Below, one piece after another: positions 1-8,474 of a stretch of DNA of 64,000 bases; the first letter of the stretch is position 1; each line of letters opens with the position of its first letter. The notes beneath the pieces are model-generated. The model worked only from the letters and a program-made list of their open reading frames with translations, did no database searches and was not told the origin of the DNA. The translations under genes and the position numbers were made by a program. This DNA comes from JBJMLO01 sp045805265 (lineage in GTDB: Bacteria; Actinomycetota; UBA4738; JACQTL01). The stretch covers positions 570,137 through 634,136 of the forward strand of contig JBJMLO010000013.1 in the NCBI GenBank assembly GCA_045805265.1, given 5' to 3'.

Positions 1-817
1 GGACCAGCGACGCCTCGTTCAGCCGGATGTACGGGATGTCGCGGCCGGCGGCCTCGTCGACCAGGGCCTGGGTGGACGGGCCGAACGCGCGGCGCTCCGC
101 CAGACGGATGAGGCCCTCCAGCTCCCCCAGGAAGTCGAACCCCTCCTCGGCCGCGACCAGATGGTTGACCAGCCGGACGGCGAGGCGCCCGGCGGCGACC
201 CCGACCTGCTCCTCCACGTAGCCGTAGATCACGTGGTACTGGCCGGACTCGTCGGCGCTGCGGGTCTTTCCCCGGTAGATGTGGGCCCCGGACTCGCGTT
301 GGAGCTCGAGCGCCACGTGCTCGGTCACGTGCCCCACCCACGTCCCGTCCTTCAGCCGCTCCAGGAACCCGCCGGGCTTGCCCAGCGAGCAGGAATGGTC
401 CTTCAGCCCGGGGAGCAGCTCCAGCAGCCCCTCGTTGAACCCCTCGATGGTGTTCGACGGCCAGTGCTCCAGCGAGCCCAGGTCGACCAGCAGGCGGATG
501 CACGGCTCGTAGGACCAGTAGTTCGGCCCCCGGAACACCTGCGTCTCGAGGATGCGGAGGTCCGGCCGGGCCGGCGGCTTGCGCTCGGCCGGCTCGCGCT
601 TGGTGCGCTCGCGGTCCCGCCGCGTCGCGGTGGCCCGGGACGGGCGCTTCTCCGGGTCGGGAAGGACAACGGCGCCCTTGGACTTCGAGGACTTCGAGGT
701 GTTCGAGGACTTCGCGCGAGGAGCCGAGCGGGTCCGGGCGGCCGGCTTGGCCGCCGATCCCGTGGACCGCTTCCTCGGGACGGGCGAGCGGCCTCCGCCG
801 GACCCGGCGGCGCTCAC
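1..817 (-). CDS. cphA: Cyanophycin synthetase, N-terminal part (cut by window edge)
   Basis: CphA polymerises aspartate and arginine into the storage polymer cyanophycin in the cytoplasm. The visible ~272 residues contain the CphA N-terminal domain, recognisable from LRILETQVFRGPNYWSYEP near residue 88 and GTWVGHVTEHVALELQRE further on. The ATP-grasp and Mur-ligase-like domains lie off the left edge. The start is GTG at 815-817, which shares GTGA with the stop of the upstream cyanophycinase gene, so the two are translationally coupled. No ATG or other GTG lies nearer the conserved domain. The chosen start therefore gives an unusual ~87-residue basic extension rich in Arg, Lys, Ser and Ala. 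The family assignment is secure; the role of the extension is unknown. Confidence 0.9.
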   Translation of the reverse strand, partial: MSAAGSGGGRSPVPRKRSTGSAAKPAARTRSAPRAKSSNTSKSSKSKGAVVLPDPEKRPSRATATRRDRERTKREPAERKPPARPDLRILETQVFRGPNYWSYEPCIRLLVDLGSLEHWPSNTIEGFNEGLLELLPGLKDHSCSLGKPGGFLERLKDGTWVGHVTEHVALELQRESGAHIYRGKTRSADESGQYHVIYGYVEEQVGVAAGRLAVRLVNHLVAAEEGFDFLGELEGLIRLAERRAFGPSTQALVDEAAGRDIPYIRLNEASLV

Positions 818-1770
818 TCCGAGGCCTCCCGGACCGGTTCCTCCACCGAGAAGCTGTTCGCCCCCTCGGCCGCCATCCGGCGGGCCATCTGCGCCACCCG
901 CTTCCGGGCCCGCCCGCCGGGGCGGACCGTGGGCTCGGCGACCGGGAGCAGCACGCGTCGCTCGAGGTCGAAGCCGAACCCCGAGGGCAGCGAGTGCAGG
1001 ACCGCGCCCGACACCATCATCGGGCGGTACCCCTTGGTGTGGAACGCGTCGGTCACCGCGGAGGAGCCGTCCACGATCGTCACGGCCCCCCGGCCGATGA
1101 CCTCGAGGGTCTGGTCCGAATGGATGATCGCCGCGGTGTCCTCGTCGAGCCCCAGGCCGATCATCGAGGGCGACTGGGCGACCGCGGCGAGCAGCCTCCC
1201 GAGACGCGTCCGCTGCTCGAAGTGCTGGTCGATGACCATCCCCCGCACGATCCCGAGGCCGGCGGACATCTGGGCCATCCGGTGCTTGGGGGTCGCGCCG
1301 GAGGCCCCGAACGCCATCATGTGCGTGGCCATCGCGCTGGCCCCGGCCGACGTGCCGGCGAGGACCGCTCCGCGCTCGTGCGCCTCGAGGAGCCCCGTGC
1401 CGAGCCGGGTCCCGCCGACCACCGACGACAGCCGGAGCTGGTTCCCGCCGGTGAGGAAGACGCCGGTGGCCTCGGCGACGAGCTCCACGCCGGCGCCCTC
1501 GTTGGCGTCCTCCCGGGTCACCGGACGGAGCCCGTCGACGCGCTTCGCCCCCAGCTGCGTGAACAGCCTCCGGTAGAACTCCGTGGCCGCGTCGCCCAGG
1601 CTCGACGCCGTGGCGATCACGACGATGCGGGCGTCGCCGCCTCCGGCATCCTTCACGAACCGGGACAGGATGATCCGGTCCTTCATCTTGTCCTCGGCCC
1701 CCCCGATGACCATGACCGGGCCGGGGACGGGGCGCGCGTCACGCGCGCCCGTGCTGCTCGATCCGGCCAT
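814..1770 (-). CDS. cphB: Cyanophycinase (peptidase S51 family)
   Basis: This exopeptidase cleaves cyanophycin to beta-Asp-Arg dipeptides. The 318-residue protein has the S51 nucleophile elbow GTSAGAS (serine near residue 142) preceded by FLTGGNQLRL, and an early VMVIGGAEDK strand. The length is slightly above the usual ~270-300. The ATG start lies seven bases after a TAGACT box, which suggests a leaderless mRNA. Its stop overlaps the cphA start, so degradation and synthesis of the polymer are encoded in one transcript, cphB first. Confidence 0.93.
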   Translation of the reverse strand: MAGSSSTGARDARPVPGPVMVIGGAEDKMKDRIILSRFVKDAGGGDARIVVIATASSLGDAATEFYRRLFTQLGAKRVDGLRPVTREDANEGAGVELVAEATGVFLTGGNQLRLSSVVGGTRLGTGLLEAHERGAVLAGTSAGASAMATHMMAFGASGATPKHRMAQMSAGLGIVRGMVIDQHFEQRTRLGRLLAAVAQSPSMIGLGLDEDTAAIIHSDQTLEVIGRGAVTIVDGSSAVTDAFHTKGYRPMMVSGAVLHSLPSGFGFDLERRVLLPVAEPTVRPGGRARKRVAQMARRMAAEGANSFSVEEPVREASE

Positions 1771-1777
1771 ACAGGCC

Positions 1778-1783
1778 AGTCTA
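1778..1783 (-). promoter_or_regulatory. Putative -10 box of the cphB-cphA operon
   Basis: TAGACT on the minus strand lies seven bases before the cphB ATG and no Shine-Dalgarno sequence lies between. The arrangement matches TANNNT boxes of leaderless actinobacterial genes and recurs at several other genes in this window. No convincing -35 hexamer is visible. Confidence 0.5.
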
Positions 1784-1854
1784 CCGGCCGAGACAGGCCG
1801 GATTGCCTGCCGCGACTCCTGCCGCTGGTGCCGACGAAGCGCGCGGCGCGGGGC

Positions 1855-3294
1855 TCAGCAACGCAGACCGGGAAGCAGCGACGGTCCGGAGATCTGTCGC
1901 GCCGCGGCCGTCGAGCCCTTCCCGACGTCGTCCGTCCACGCGACGTGGGCCATGCCACAGGCATCGATCGCGAGGCCCTGGAAATCTCGGAGGTCCCAGT
2001 CGTATTGGGAGGAACCCGGGTTGCCCGACGCATCGATGCTCCCGACGTGCGTCACGGCGCTCACCGCGCCGCCGGTGAACGTGGGCTGGGCGGCGAGGGC
2101 GTCCACGCTCTGCGCGAACATCTCGACCCACCTCGAGTCCGGATCGGTGAAGTCCGCCGATTGCGATCCGTACCACGAGACGTCCACACGGCCGGACGCG
2201 CCTGCCGCGAGCGACGGCATGACGTTGGAGCGCAACGGCTCCGAGTCGACCCGAACGGGCGTGCTCCACTGCCGGCCGTGATCCGTGGAGTGGATGAGGA
2301 ATACGTGCGTCTGCGTGCTGTTCCCGAGGCGCAGCGAGAAGGCCGCGTACAGCGTTCCCGACACGTCGGTCGCCGACGCCGGAAGGACATGACCGAGGCT
2401 TCCCCCCGTGGCCTCGGGGCCGAAGGCCTCCGTGATGTCGAGGACGAGCCGGTTGCTCCAGCTCATCCCGGCGTCGTCCGATTCCGCCAGCCAGAGCTGC
2501 GTGAGCGGGAAGTCACGAAGGGGCGCCTGGGAGGCGGGAGGAGCGACGTCGGCGGCGCTGGCCTCGTAGAGCATGAGGACCCGATCGTGATTCGCGGGAT
2601 CGAACAGCGGGCGGCTCGTCAGCTCGATCGAGCCGGCGTGGTCGACGCCCGTCACGAGCGTGGGACCGGAGAACGTGTGTGCATGGTCCGCGGAGACCCA
2701 CGCGACCACGTCGCCGGCTCCTTCGCTGTTCGTCACGAGGACCCGACCGGGCCGGTACGGGTCGGGGACGAGCCACGGCCTGTCGGGCTGGTCGGCTCCG
2801 TGGGGCGGGGGGAACGTCGCGGGACCCGCCCAGTGGCGCCGGTCCGGCGACGAGTACACGAGGATCGTGGGGTTCGTCGGCTGTTGCGGGGGGTTCTGGA
2901 AGGCGAGGTTCAGCGCGTACAGGTACCCGTCGGGTCCGAACGCGGCGTCCGCATCCCCCGTCATCGCCCCCGTGGTGTCGAAGTCCTGGCCCGAGCCCCA
3001 GTGACTCCCGTCGTCGGAGGAGATCCACCAGGTGGGGTAGCCCGCGTTTGCCCGGGCGGCATCGACGACGAGGACCCGGTGCGGTCCGACGGTGATGCCG
3101 GGCTCTCCGAACGAGGCGGGATGTGCTCCGGCTGCAGGAGGAAGGGTGAGGATCTGCCACGCGAGGGGGCCATCGCCCTGCACGTGGGTCGCTCCCCGAG
3201 CCGGGGCAACCCGAACCCCGCCTCCATCCACGAGCATCGTGACTGCTGCTGCCGCGGCCAGCGTCACCAACAGGCCAGGGGTCCGACTCTTCAT
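1855..3294 (-). CDS. Secreted sialidase/BNR-repeat beta-propeller protein
   Basis: The 479-residue protein starts with a basic, hydrophobic signal peptide (MKSRTPGLLVTLAAAAAVTM). It then shows repeated Asp-box-like motifs of the BNR/sialidase fold, such as SSDDGSHWG, SSPDRRHWAG, ESDDAGMSWS and STDHGRQWS. It is therefore probably an exported six-bladed propeller. The substrate cannot be told: many such actinobacterial proteins are not sialidases, and the catalytic arginine triad was not identified with confidence. A GGAGGGAGAG ribosome-binding site lies about 10 nt upstream of the ATG at 3294. It is transcribed alone, away from the Rieske gene behind it. Confidence 0.75.
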   Translation of the reverse strand: MKSRTPGLLVTLAAAAAVTMLVDGGGVRVAPARGATHVQGDGPLAWQILTLPPAAGAHPASFGEPGITVGPHRVLVVDAARANAGYPTWWISSDDGSHWGSGQDFDTTGAMTGDADAAFGPDGYLYALNLAFQNPPQQPTNPTILVYSSPDRRHWAGPATFPPPHGADQPDRPWLVPDPYRPGRVLVTNSEGAGDVVAWVSADHAHTFSGPTLVTGVDHAGSIELTSRPLFDPANHDRVLMLYEASAADVAPPASQAPLRDFPLTQLWLAESDDAGMSWSNRLVLDITEAFGPEATGGSLGHVLPASATDVSGTLYAAFSLRLGNSTQTHVFLIHSTDHGRQWSTPVRVDSEPLRSNVMPSLAAGASGRVDVSWYGSQSADFTDPDSRWVEMFAQSVDALAAQPTFTGGAVSAVTHVGSIDASGNPGSSQYDWDLRDFQGLAIDACGMAHVAWTDDVGKGSTAAARQISGPSLLPGLRC

Positions 3295-3332
3295 TCCGTG
3301 GTGCTCTCCCTCCGTGCTGGGAGGTCCGCGGC

Positions 3333-4205
3333 TCACGGAGCCCGCAGGCGGACCTCGACCTTGTCGCCGTTGACGCGGGCCTCGTAGGCGGGCTGGGGGG
3401 CCGTGGCGGGGCCCCGCACGACCTGGCCGTCGGCGAGGCGGAACGTGCTGCCGTGGCACGGGCAGATCACCACGGCGTCGGGGCCCGCGCCCTCGATCTG
3501 CCCGGCGGCCAGCGCGCAGCCCCGGTGGGAGCAGTGGTCGCTCAGCGCGAAGAGCTGGTCGCCCGACCGGTACAGCAGCACCCGGACCGAGCCGACCGTC
3601 CCGCGGACCTTCTTCCCCTCGCCCAGCCGGTCGGGCGCCACGTCCACGGCCTTCCAGCTCTTCGGGCCCTCCTCGAACGTCGTCTCGTCCACGCCCACAC
3701 CCTGGGCGAACGACATGTGCCCCCCGAGGTACGCCGTCCCCACGGCCCCGCCGTTGGCCAGCATCGCCCACGCGACCCCGCGCCAGTGGTGGCCCCGGCG
3801 ACGGGCCCGCCACGACAGCAGGTACAGCCCCAGCGCGCCCAGGTTCCCCGCCCCGTGGACGAAGCCGACGCGGCGGGCGGGGCCGTCCGTGTCGATCCAG
3901 TCGGCCAGGCCGGCGACGGCGGTGGGGAGCGCCGCGAGGACGCCGAGCCCGACCAGCCTTCGCGCCGCCGTCCGGCTCTCCCGGCCCCCGAACAGGTCCA
4001 GGAGCCCGGCGGAGAACCAGGCCCCGATCGGCACGTCGGTGAGCGCCGGGTGCAGTGGGTGACCAAGCCACGTGCCGGCCAGGAAGTCCTTGACCTGCCC
4101 CGGCGGGACCGCCTTGGCGACGAGGCCGGCCACCTGGTCGGAGGCCGGGTCGAGGCTCTCGGCCCGCTCGACGGCGTCGGCCAGGGAACGGAACATCGGT
4201 CGCAC
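3333..4205 (-). CDS. DUF2231 membrane domain fused to a Rieske [2Fe-2S] domain
   Basis: The 290-residue protein begins with a DUF2231 membrane module (residues ~35-170, opening with GHPLHPALTDVPIGAW and followed by about four hydrophobic segments). It ends with a Rieske ferredoxin domain (~185-288) carrying both cluster motifs, CSHRGC and CPCHGSTF. The predicted role is membrane-linked electron transfer, but the partner is unknown. It is not the bc1 Rieske protein, which is encoded separately at 14.3 kb and has a different topology. The gene precedes the sialidase-like gene on the same strand with a 38-bp gap. Confidence 0.85.
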   Translation of the reverse strand: MRPMFRSLADAVERAESLDPASDQVAGLVAKAVPPGQVKDFLAGTWLGHPLHPALTDVPIGAWFSAGLLDLFGGRESRTAARRLVGLGVLAALPTAVAGLADWIDTDGPARRVGFVHGAGNLGALGLYLLSWRARRRGHHWRGVAWAMLANGGAVGTAYLGGHMSFAQGVGVDETTFEEGPKSWKAVDVAPDRLGEGKKVRGTVGSVRVLLYRSGDQLFALSDHCSHRGCALAAGQIEGAGPDAVVICPCHGSTFRLADGQVVRGPATAPQPAYEARVNGDKVEVRLRAP

Positions 4206-4232
4206 AGGAACCTCCTCCAGTCGGGCGCGGAC

Positions 4233-4391
4233 CTACGACGACTTCTTCTTCGAACCTCCCGAGCGCTTCCCGCCCTTGCTGGACGCGTTCGGCGTGTTCG
4301 AGATCTTCGCGGCCCGCTGCTTGGACATGCCCTTCTTCCGCAGGCCCTCGTACTGCTTCTCGTTCTTCACGCCCGCGCGCTTGTTCGGCAT
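4233..4391 (-). CDS. Small lysine-rich conserved protein (DUF7218-like)
   Basis: This 52-residue, highly basic protein contains NEKQYEGLRKKGMSKQRAAK followed by a Gly/Ser/Lys tail. It resembles short proteins common in actinobacteria and proteobacteria that carry a YE-LR-KG-SK-RAAKIAN signature, sometimes near stress genes. A strong AGGAGG site lies seven bases before the ATG. No enzymatic motif is visible. Nucleic-acid binding is possible from its charge but is only a guess. Confidence 0.7.
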   Translation of the reverse strand: MPNKRAGVKNEKQYEGLRKKGMSKQRAAKISNTPNASSKGGKRSGGSKKKSS

Positions 4392-4521
4392 GGCGACCTC
4401 CTCTCGTCCGGTCGAGCCGTGTCGATGACGACAGCTCTGTCCTGGTGTTTGCCCCGGCCCGTGCGCGGCGAACCGCCCGCGAGGTGTACCGGCCGCCGGT
4501 GGGGGTAGGCAGGAACCGAGG

Positions 4522-4538
4522 CGCTCGCACTGCGAGCG
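4522..4538. promoter_or_regulatory. Interrupted palindrome upstream of the CBS gene
   Basis: CGCTCGCA and TGCGAGCG form a perfect 8-bp inverted repeat around a single C. It lies immediately before the GGGAGGTG ribosome-binding site of the CBS-domain gene, in the divergent gap with the small basic gene. It could be an operator or an mRNA hairpin controlling translation. Nothing identifies a binding protein. Confidence 0.3.
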
Positions 4539-4551
4539 AGGGAGGTGTCGC

Positions 4552-5037
4552 ATGAGCATCCTGGTTCGTCACGCCATGACCGAATCCCCCCAGACGGCGA
4601 AGCCCGACATGACCGCAGCCGACGCCGCCGGGTTGATGCGACAGCTGGACGTCGGGGTCGTGCCGGTCGCCGAGCAGGGCAAGCTGGTCGGCCTCGTCAC
4701 CGACCGCGACATCGTGCTGCGGGTGGTGGCCGGCCGGCAGAACCCGGATCAGGTTCCCCTGAGCGAGATCCTGACGAGGTCTCCCGTCACGGTCACCCCC
4801 GACATGAAGCTGTCGGAGGCGCGGGAGCTGATGGCCCGGCACAGAGTCCGGCGGCTGCCGGTGATGAAGGGCGACGAGCTGGTCGGCATCCTGTCGCTGG
4901 GCGACGTGGCCCTGGCCGACGCGTCCGGCCGGGAGGTCGGCGAGGCCCTCGAGGGCATCTCGGCCTCGGATTCGACCACCGGCCAGGCCGGCGGCCCGGA
5001 CCGGGGCACCCCGGACCGCGTCCAGAAGGCCGGCTGA
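4552..5037 (+). CDS. CBS-domain pair protein
   Basis: The 161-residue protein consists of two CBS repeats, about residues 8-66 and 75-130, each with the usual DxxxxxA..L....I..LPV pattern (for example VGVVPVAEQGKLVGLVTDRD and HRVRRLPVMKGDELVGILS). Such stand-alone Bateman modules bind adenosine ligands (AMP, ATP, SAM) and act as energy sensors; the ligand cannot be read here. The C-terminal ~30 residues are low complexity. A GGGAGG site precedes the ATG and a Rho-independent terminator follows. Confidence 0.9.
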   Translation: MSILVRHAMTESPQTAKPDMTAADAAGLMRQLDVGVVPVAEQGKLVGLVTDRDIVLRVVAGRQNPDQVPLSEILTRSPVTVTPDMKLSEARELMARHRVRRLPVMKGDELVGILSLGDVALADASGREVGEALEGISASDSTTGQAGGPDRGTPDRVQKAG

Positions 5038-5071
5038 ACCGGGCTCCGGTCGGTCGACGACCAACCCCTCG

Positions 5072-5110
5072 ACCGCGCCGCTCGCCGACCCGGGCGGCGC
5101 GGTTTCGTTT
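5072..5110 (+). terminator. Rho-independent terminator after the CBS gene
   Basis: ACCGCGCCGC (5072-5081) and GCGGCGCGGT (5094-5103) form a perfect 10-bp stem followed by a T-rich tract, TTTCGTTT. It ends the CBS transcript and separates it from the formate dehydrogenase operon. Confidence 0.75.
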
Positions 5111-5136
5111 GCCCGAATCCGCCAGCCGGGTATGAA
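5109..5136 (+). promoter_or_regulatory. Possible promoter of the formate dehydrogenase operon
   Basis: TTGCCC at 5109-5114 and TATGAA at 5131-5136 are separated by 16 bp and lie ~35 bp before the fdhA start. They partly overlap the tail of the preceding terminator. The match is only fair. Confidence 0.35.
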
Positions 5137-5171
5137 CTGAACCGTCGCGACACCGCTGGGAGGAGGAACCG

Positions 5172-8100
5172 GTGGCGGAGGATGGTTCGGTAGGGTCGGC
5201 CCCGCGGTGGCCGGTGGCCCGGCAGCTGCGCACGGGGGACGTCCACGCCGATGCGAGGACCTCGTTCTCCAGGCGCAGCATCGAATTGCGGCCACGGACC
5301 GAGAGCGCCGACAAGGTCGTCAAGTCCATCTGCCCGTACTGCGCGGTCGGGTGCGGCCAGGACGTCTACGTCCGGGACGGGAAGATCATCGACATCGAGG
5401 GGGACCCCGACTCCCCCATCTCCCGGGGAAGGCTGTGCCCCAAGGGCGCGGCCACGTTCCAGCTGGTCACCGGCTCACACCGGGTGAAGACCGTGCTGTA
5501 CCGCAGGCCCTACGGCAGCGAGTGGGAGGAGCTGCCGCTCCACCGGGCGATGGACATGGTGGCCGAGCGGGTCAAGGCGGCCCGCGACGAACACTGGGAG
5601 GAGACCGACTCCGACGGCAACCCCGCCCACCGCACGCTGTCGATGGCGCACCTCGGCGGCGCCACGCTCGACGACGAGGAGAACTACCTCATCAAGAAGC
5701 TGTTCACGGCCCTGGGGATCGTGCAGGTCGAGAACCAGGCGCGCATATGACACAGCTCCACGGTCCCCGGTCTGGGGACCTCGTTCGGAAGAGGCGGCGC
5801 CACGACCTTCCAGCAGGACCTCGCCAACTCCGACTGCATCGTGATCGAGGGCTCGAACATGGCCGAGTGCCATCCGGTCGGGTTCCAGTGGGTGATGGAG
5901 GCGAAGGAACGCGGCGCGACAGTCATCCACGTCGACCCCCGGTTCACCCGGACCAGCGCGATGGCCGACGTCCACGTCCCGATCCGGGCCGGAACCGACA
6001 TCGCGTTCCTGGGCGGGATCGTCAACTACGTCATCGAGAACGACCGGTACTTCCGGGACTACGTCGTCCACTACACGAACGCTCCGATGATCGTCGACGA
6101 CGAGTTCCAGGACACCGAGGACCTCGACGGGCTGTTCAGCGGGTGGCAGTCCGAGCAGGGCGGCTACCAGATCAAGTCGTGGCAGTACAAGGACGCCCCG
6201 GTGGAGGCCTCCGCCGGCGACATCGAGATGGTGCACGAGCAGGGGCAGGGCCAGGCCGGGGAGGGCCAGATCTCGGCGCCCGTCTTCTCCGAGCACCGTG
6301 ACGAGACCCTGCAGGACTCCCGGTGCATCTTCCAGATCACGAAACGCCACTACGCCCGGTACACCCCGGAGATGGTCGAGGAGATCTGCGGCATCCCGAA
6401 AGAGCTGTTCCTGAAGGTGGCCCAGGCGCTGTGCGACAACTCCGGACGCGAGCGGACCTCGGCGTTCTGCTACGCGGTGGGGTGGACCCAGCACACCAAG
6501 GGCGTCCAGTACATCCGGACGGCCGCGATCATCCAGTTGCTGCTCGGCAACATCGGCCGGCCGGGCGGGGGAATCCTGGCGCTGCGGGGCCACGCCTCGA
6601 TCCAGGGCTCGACGGACATCCCCACGCTGTACGACCTGCTCCCCGGCTACATGTCGATGCCGAAGGCCAAGTTCGACAAGACCTTCCAGGACTACTTGCA
6701 GAACAACCGCACGACCGCGGGATGGTGGACGGAGTTCCCCAAGTACATCGTGTCGCTGCTGAAGTCGTGGTTCGGGGGCGCGGCCGGGCCGGGGAACGAC
6801 TTCTGCTTCGACTACCTGCCCCACATCGGCGGCGACCATTCTCACATGACGACCGTCGCCGACATGGCCGACGGCGACATCACCGGGTACTTCGTCATGG
6901 GGCAGAACCCGAGCGTCGGGTCGGTGCACGGAGCCTTGCAGCGCAAGGGGCTCCGCGCCCTGAAGTGGCTGGTCGTCCGGGACTTCGTTCCGAACGAGAC
7001 GGCCGAGTTCTGGCGCGACGCCCCCGAGATCCGCCGGGGCGAGGTCCGGCCCCAGGACGTCGCCACCGAGGTGTTCTTCTTCCCCGCGGCCACCCATACG
7101 GAGAAGAACGGCTCGTTCACGAACACCCAGCGGCTGGTCCAGTGGCACAACAAGGCCGTCGAGCCGCCCGGCGACTGCCGGAGCGACCTGTGGTTCATGT
7201 ACCACCTGGGGCTCCGGCTGAAAGCGCTCTACGCGGACTCGGCGGAGTCGAGGGACCTGCCCATCCAGAACCTCACCTGGAACTACCCCACCGAGGGCGA
7301 GCACGACGATCCCGACGCCGAAGCCGTCATCCACGAGATCAACGGGTTCACGGTCGAGGACGGCAAGCCGGTCGACGGCTACCTCGACCTGAAGGACGAC
7401 GGGTCCACGGCCTGTGGGTGCTGGCTGTACTCGGGGATCTACAAGGACGGGGTCAATCAGGCCGCCCGGAAGAAGCCCGGCAGCGAGCAGACGTGGGTGG
7501 CGCCGGAGTGGGCGTGGGCGTGGCCTTCGAACCGCCGGATCATGTACAACCGCGCGTCGGCCGACCCGGACGGCAAGCCGTGGTCCGAGCGCAAGAAGTA
7601 CGTGTGGTGGGACGAGGACGAGGGGAAGTGGACCGGCGAGGACGTCCCCGACTTCATCCCGGACCGCCCGCCGTCGTACCGGCCGAAGCGAGGAGCGAGC
7701 GGCCTCGACACGATCAGCGGCATCGACCCGTTCATCCGCCAGGCCGACGGCAAGGGATGGATCTACGTCCCCAGCGGCCTGCTCGACGGTCCCCTGCCGA
7801 CCCACTACGAGCCCCAGGAATCCGTGCTGAAGAACCCGCTGTACGGCCAGCAGTGCAACCCGGTCCGGTTCGAGTACGACCGGGACGACAACCCGTACCA
7901 CCGGGCCCACGACGACCCCCGGTTTCCCTACGTGATCACGACGTATCGCCTCACGGAGCACCACACCGCGGGCGGGATGACCAGGTGGCTGTCCTGGCTC
8001 GCCGAGCTGATGCCCGAGATGTTCTGCGAGGTCTCGCCGGAGCTGGCCGAGGAGCGCGGCCTGCGCAACGGCGAGTGGGCCACGATCACCACGGCCCGCG

Positions 8101-8474
8101 GCGAAGTCGAGGCCCGGGTCCTCGTGACGCGGCGCGTCCGTCCACTGCACATGGGCAAGGGCGGCCGCCGGTTGGTCCACCAGATCGGGCTGCCCTACCA
8201 CTGGGGCTCGCGGGGACGGGTCACCGGCGACGCGGCCAACGAGCTGATCTCCTTCGTCGCGGATCCCAACGTCTCGATCCAGGAGACCAAGGCGCTCACC
8301 GGAACGATCGACCCGGGTCGCAGGAGCCGGATGCGCCGGGTGGTGACCAGCGGGAAGCTGCTCCCGGACGTCCCGGAGGACGGCGCGCCGCGGGACCTCC
8401 CGGTGGTCGGCAAGCGCCCCGAGGGCGAGCACGGCCTGGAGGCCCCCGAGCAGAAAGAGAGCGAGCAGGCGTGA
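5172..8474 (+). CDS. fdhA: Formate dehydrogenase catalytic subunit, selenocysteine-containing
   Basis: This molybdenum/tungsten bis-MGD enzyme oxidises formate to CO2. The reading frame runs 5172-8474 (1,100 residues) but contains an in-frame TGA at 5748-5750 (codon 193). It lies in QARI-U-HSSTV, exactly where E. coli FdnG and FdhF carry selenocysteine, and it is followed by a SECIS hairpin. Homology continues unbroken after the TGA (SDCIVIEGSNMAECHPVGFQ). An N-terminal [4Fe-4S] site is formed by CPYCAVGC (C54, C57, C61) and C89. The C-terminal molybdopterin dinucleotide-binding domain covers roughly residues 930-1060. The GTG start follows a strong AGGAGGA site. No Tat signal peptide is visible, so a cytoplasmic enzyme is likely. 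Its stop overlaps the fdhB start (GTGA). An annotation pipeline would wrongly split this gene in two. Confidence 0.95.
5748..5780 (+). promoter_or_regulatory. UGA selenocysteine codon plus bacterial SECIS hairpin
   Basis: The TGA codon (5748-5750) is followed 11 nt later by GGTCCCC (5762-5768), the loop GGTCT (5769-5773) and GGGGACC (5774-5780), a perfect 7-bp stem. The GGUCU apical loop equals that of the E. coli fdhF SECIS element bound by SelB. Eighteen bases separate the UGA from the loop, also as in fdhF. The element therefore directs selenocysteine insertion. The selA, selB, selC and selD genes are not in this window. Confidence 0.93.

Noticed and set aside
161..1576. Plus-strand open frame across cphA and cphB
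   Set aside because: It is antisense to two recognised genes, and its composition is Arg/Ala/Gly/Pro-rich as expected of a shadow frame.
1855..5295. A continuous minus-strand open frame of 1,146 codons
   Set aside because: Only its last 479 codons (from 3294) encode a real protein with signal peptide and ribosome-binding site. The rest runs antisense to the Rieske fusion, CBS and fdhA genes and is a high-GC artefact.
5475..8432. Long minus-strand open frame opposite fdhA (985 codons)
   Set aside because: It is an antisense shadow of a highly biased GC-rich gene, with no homology, signal or ribosome-binding site.
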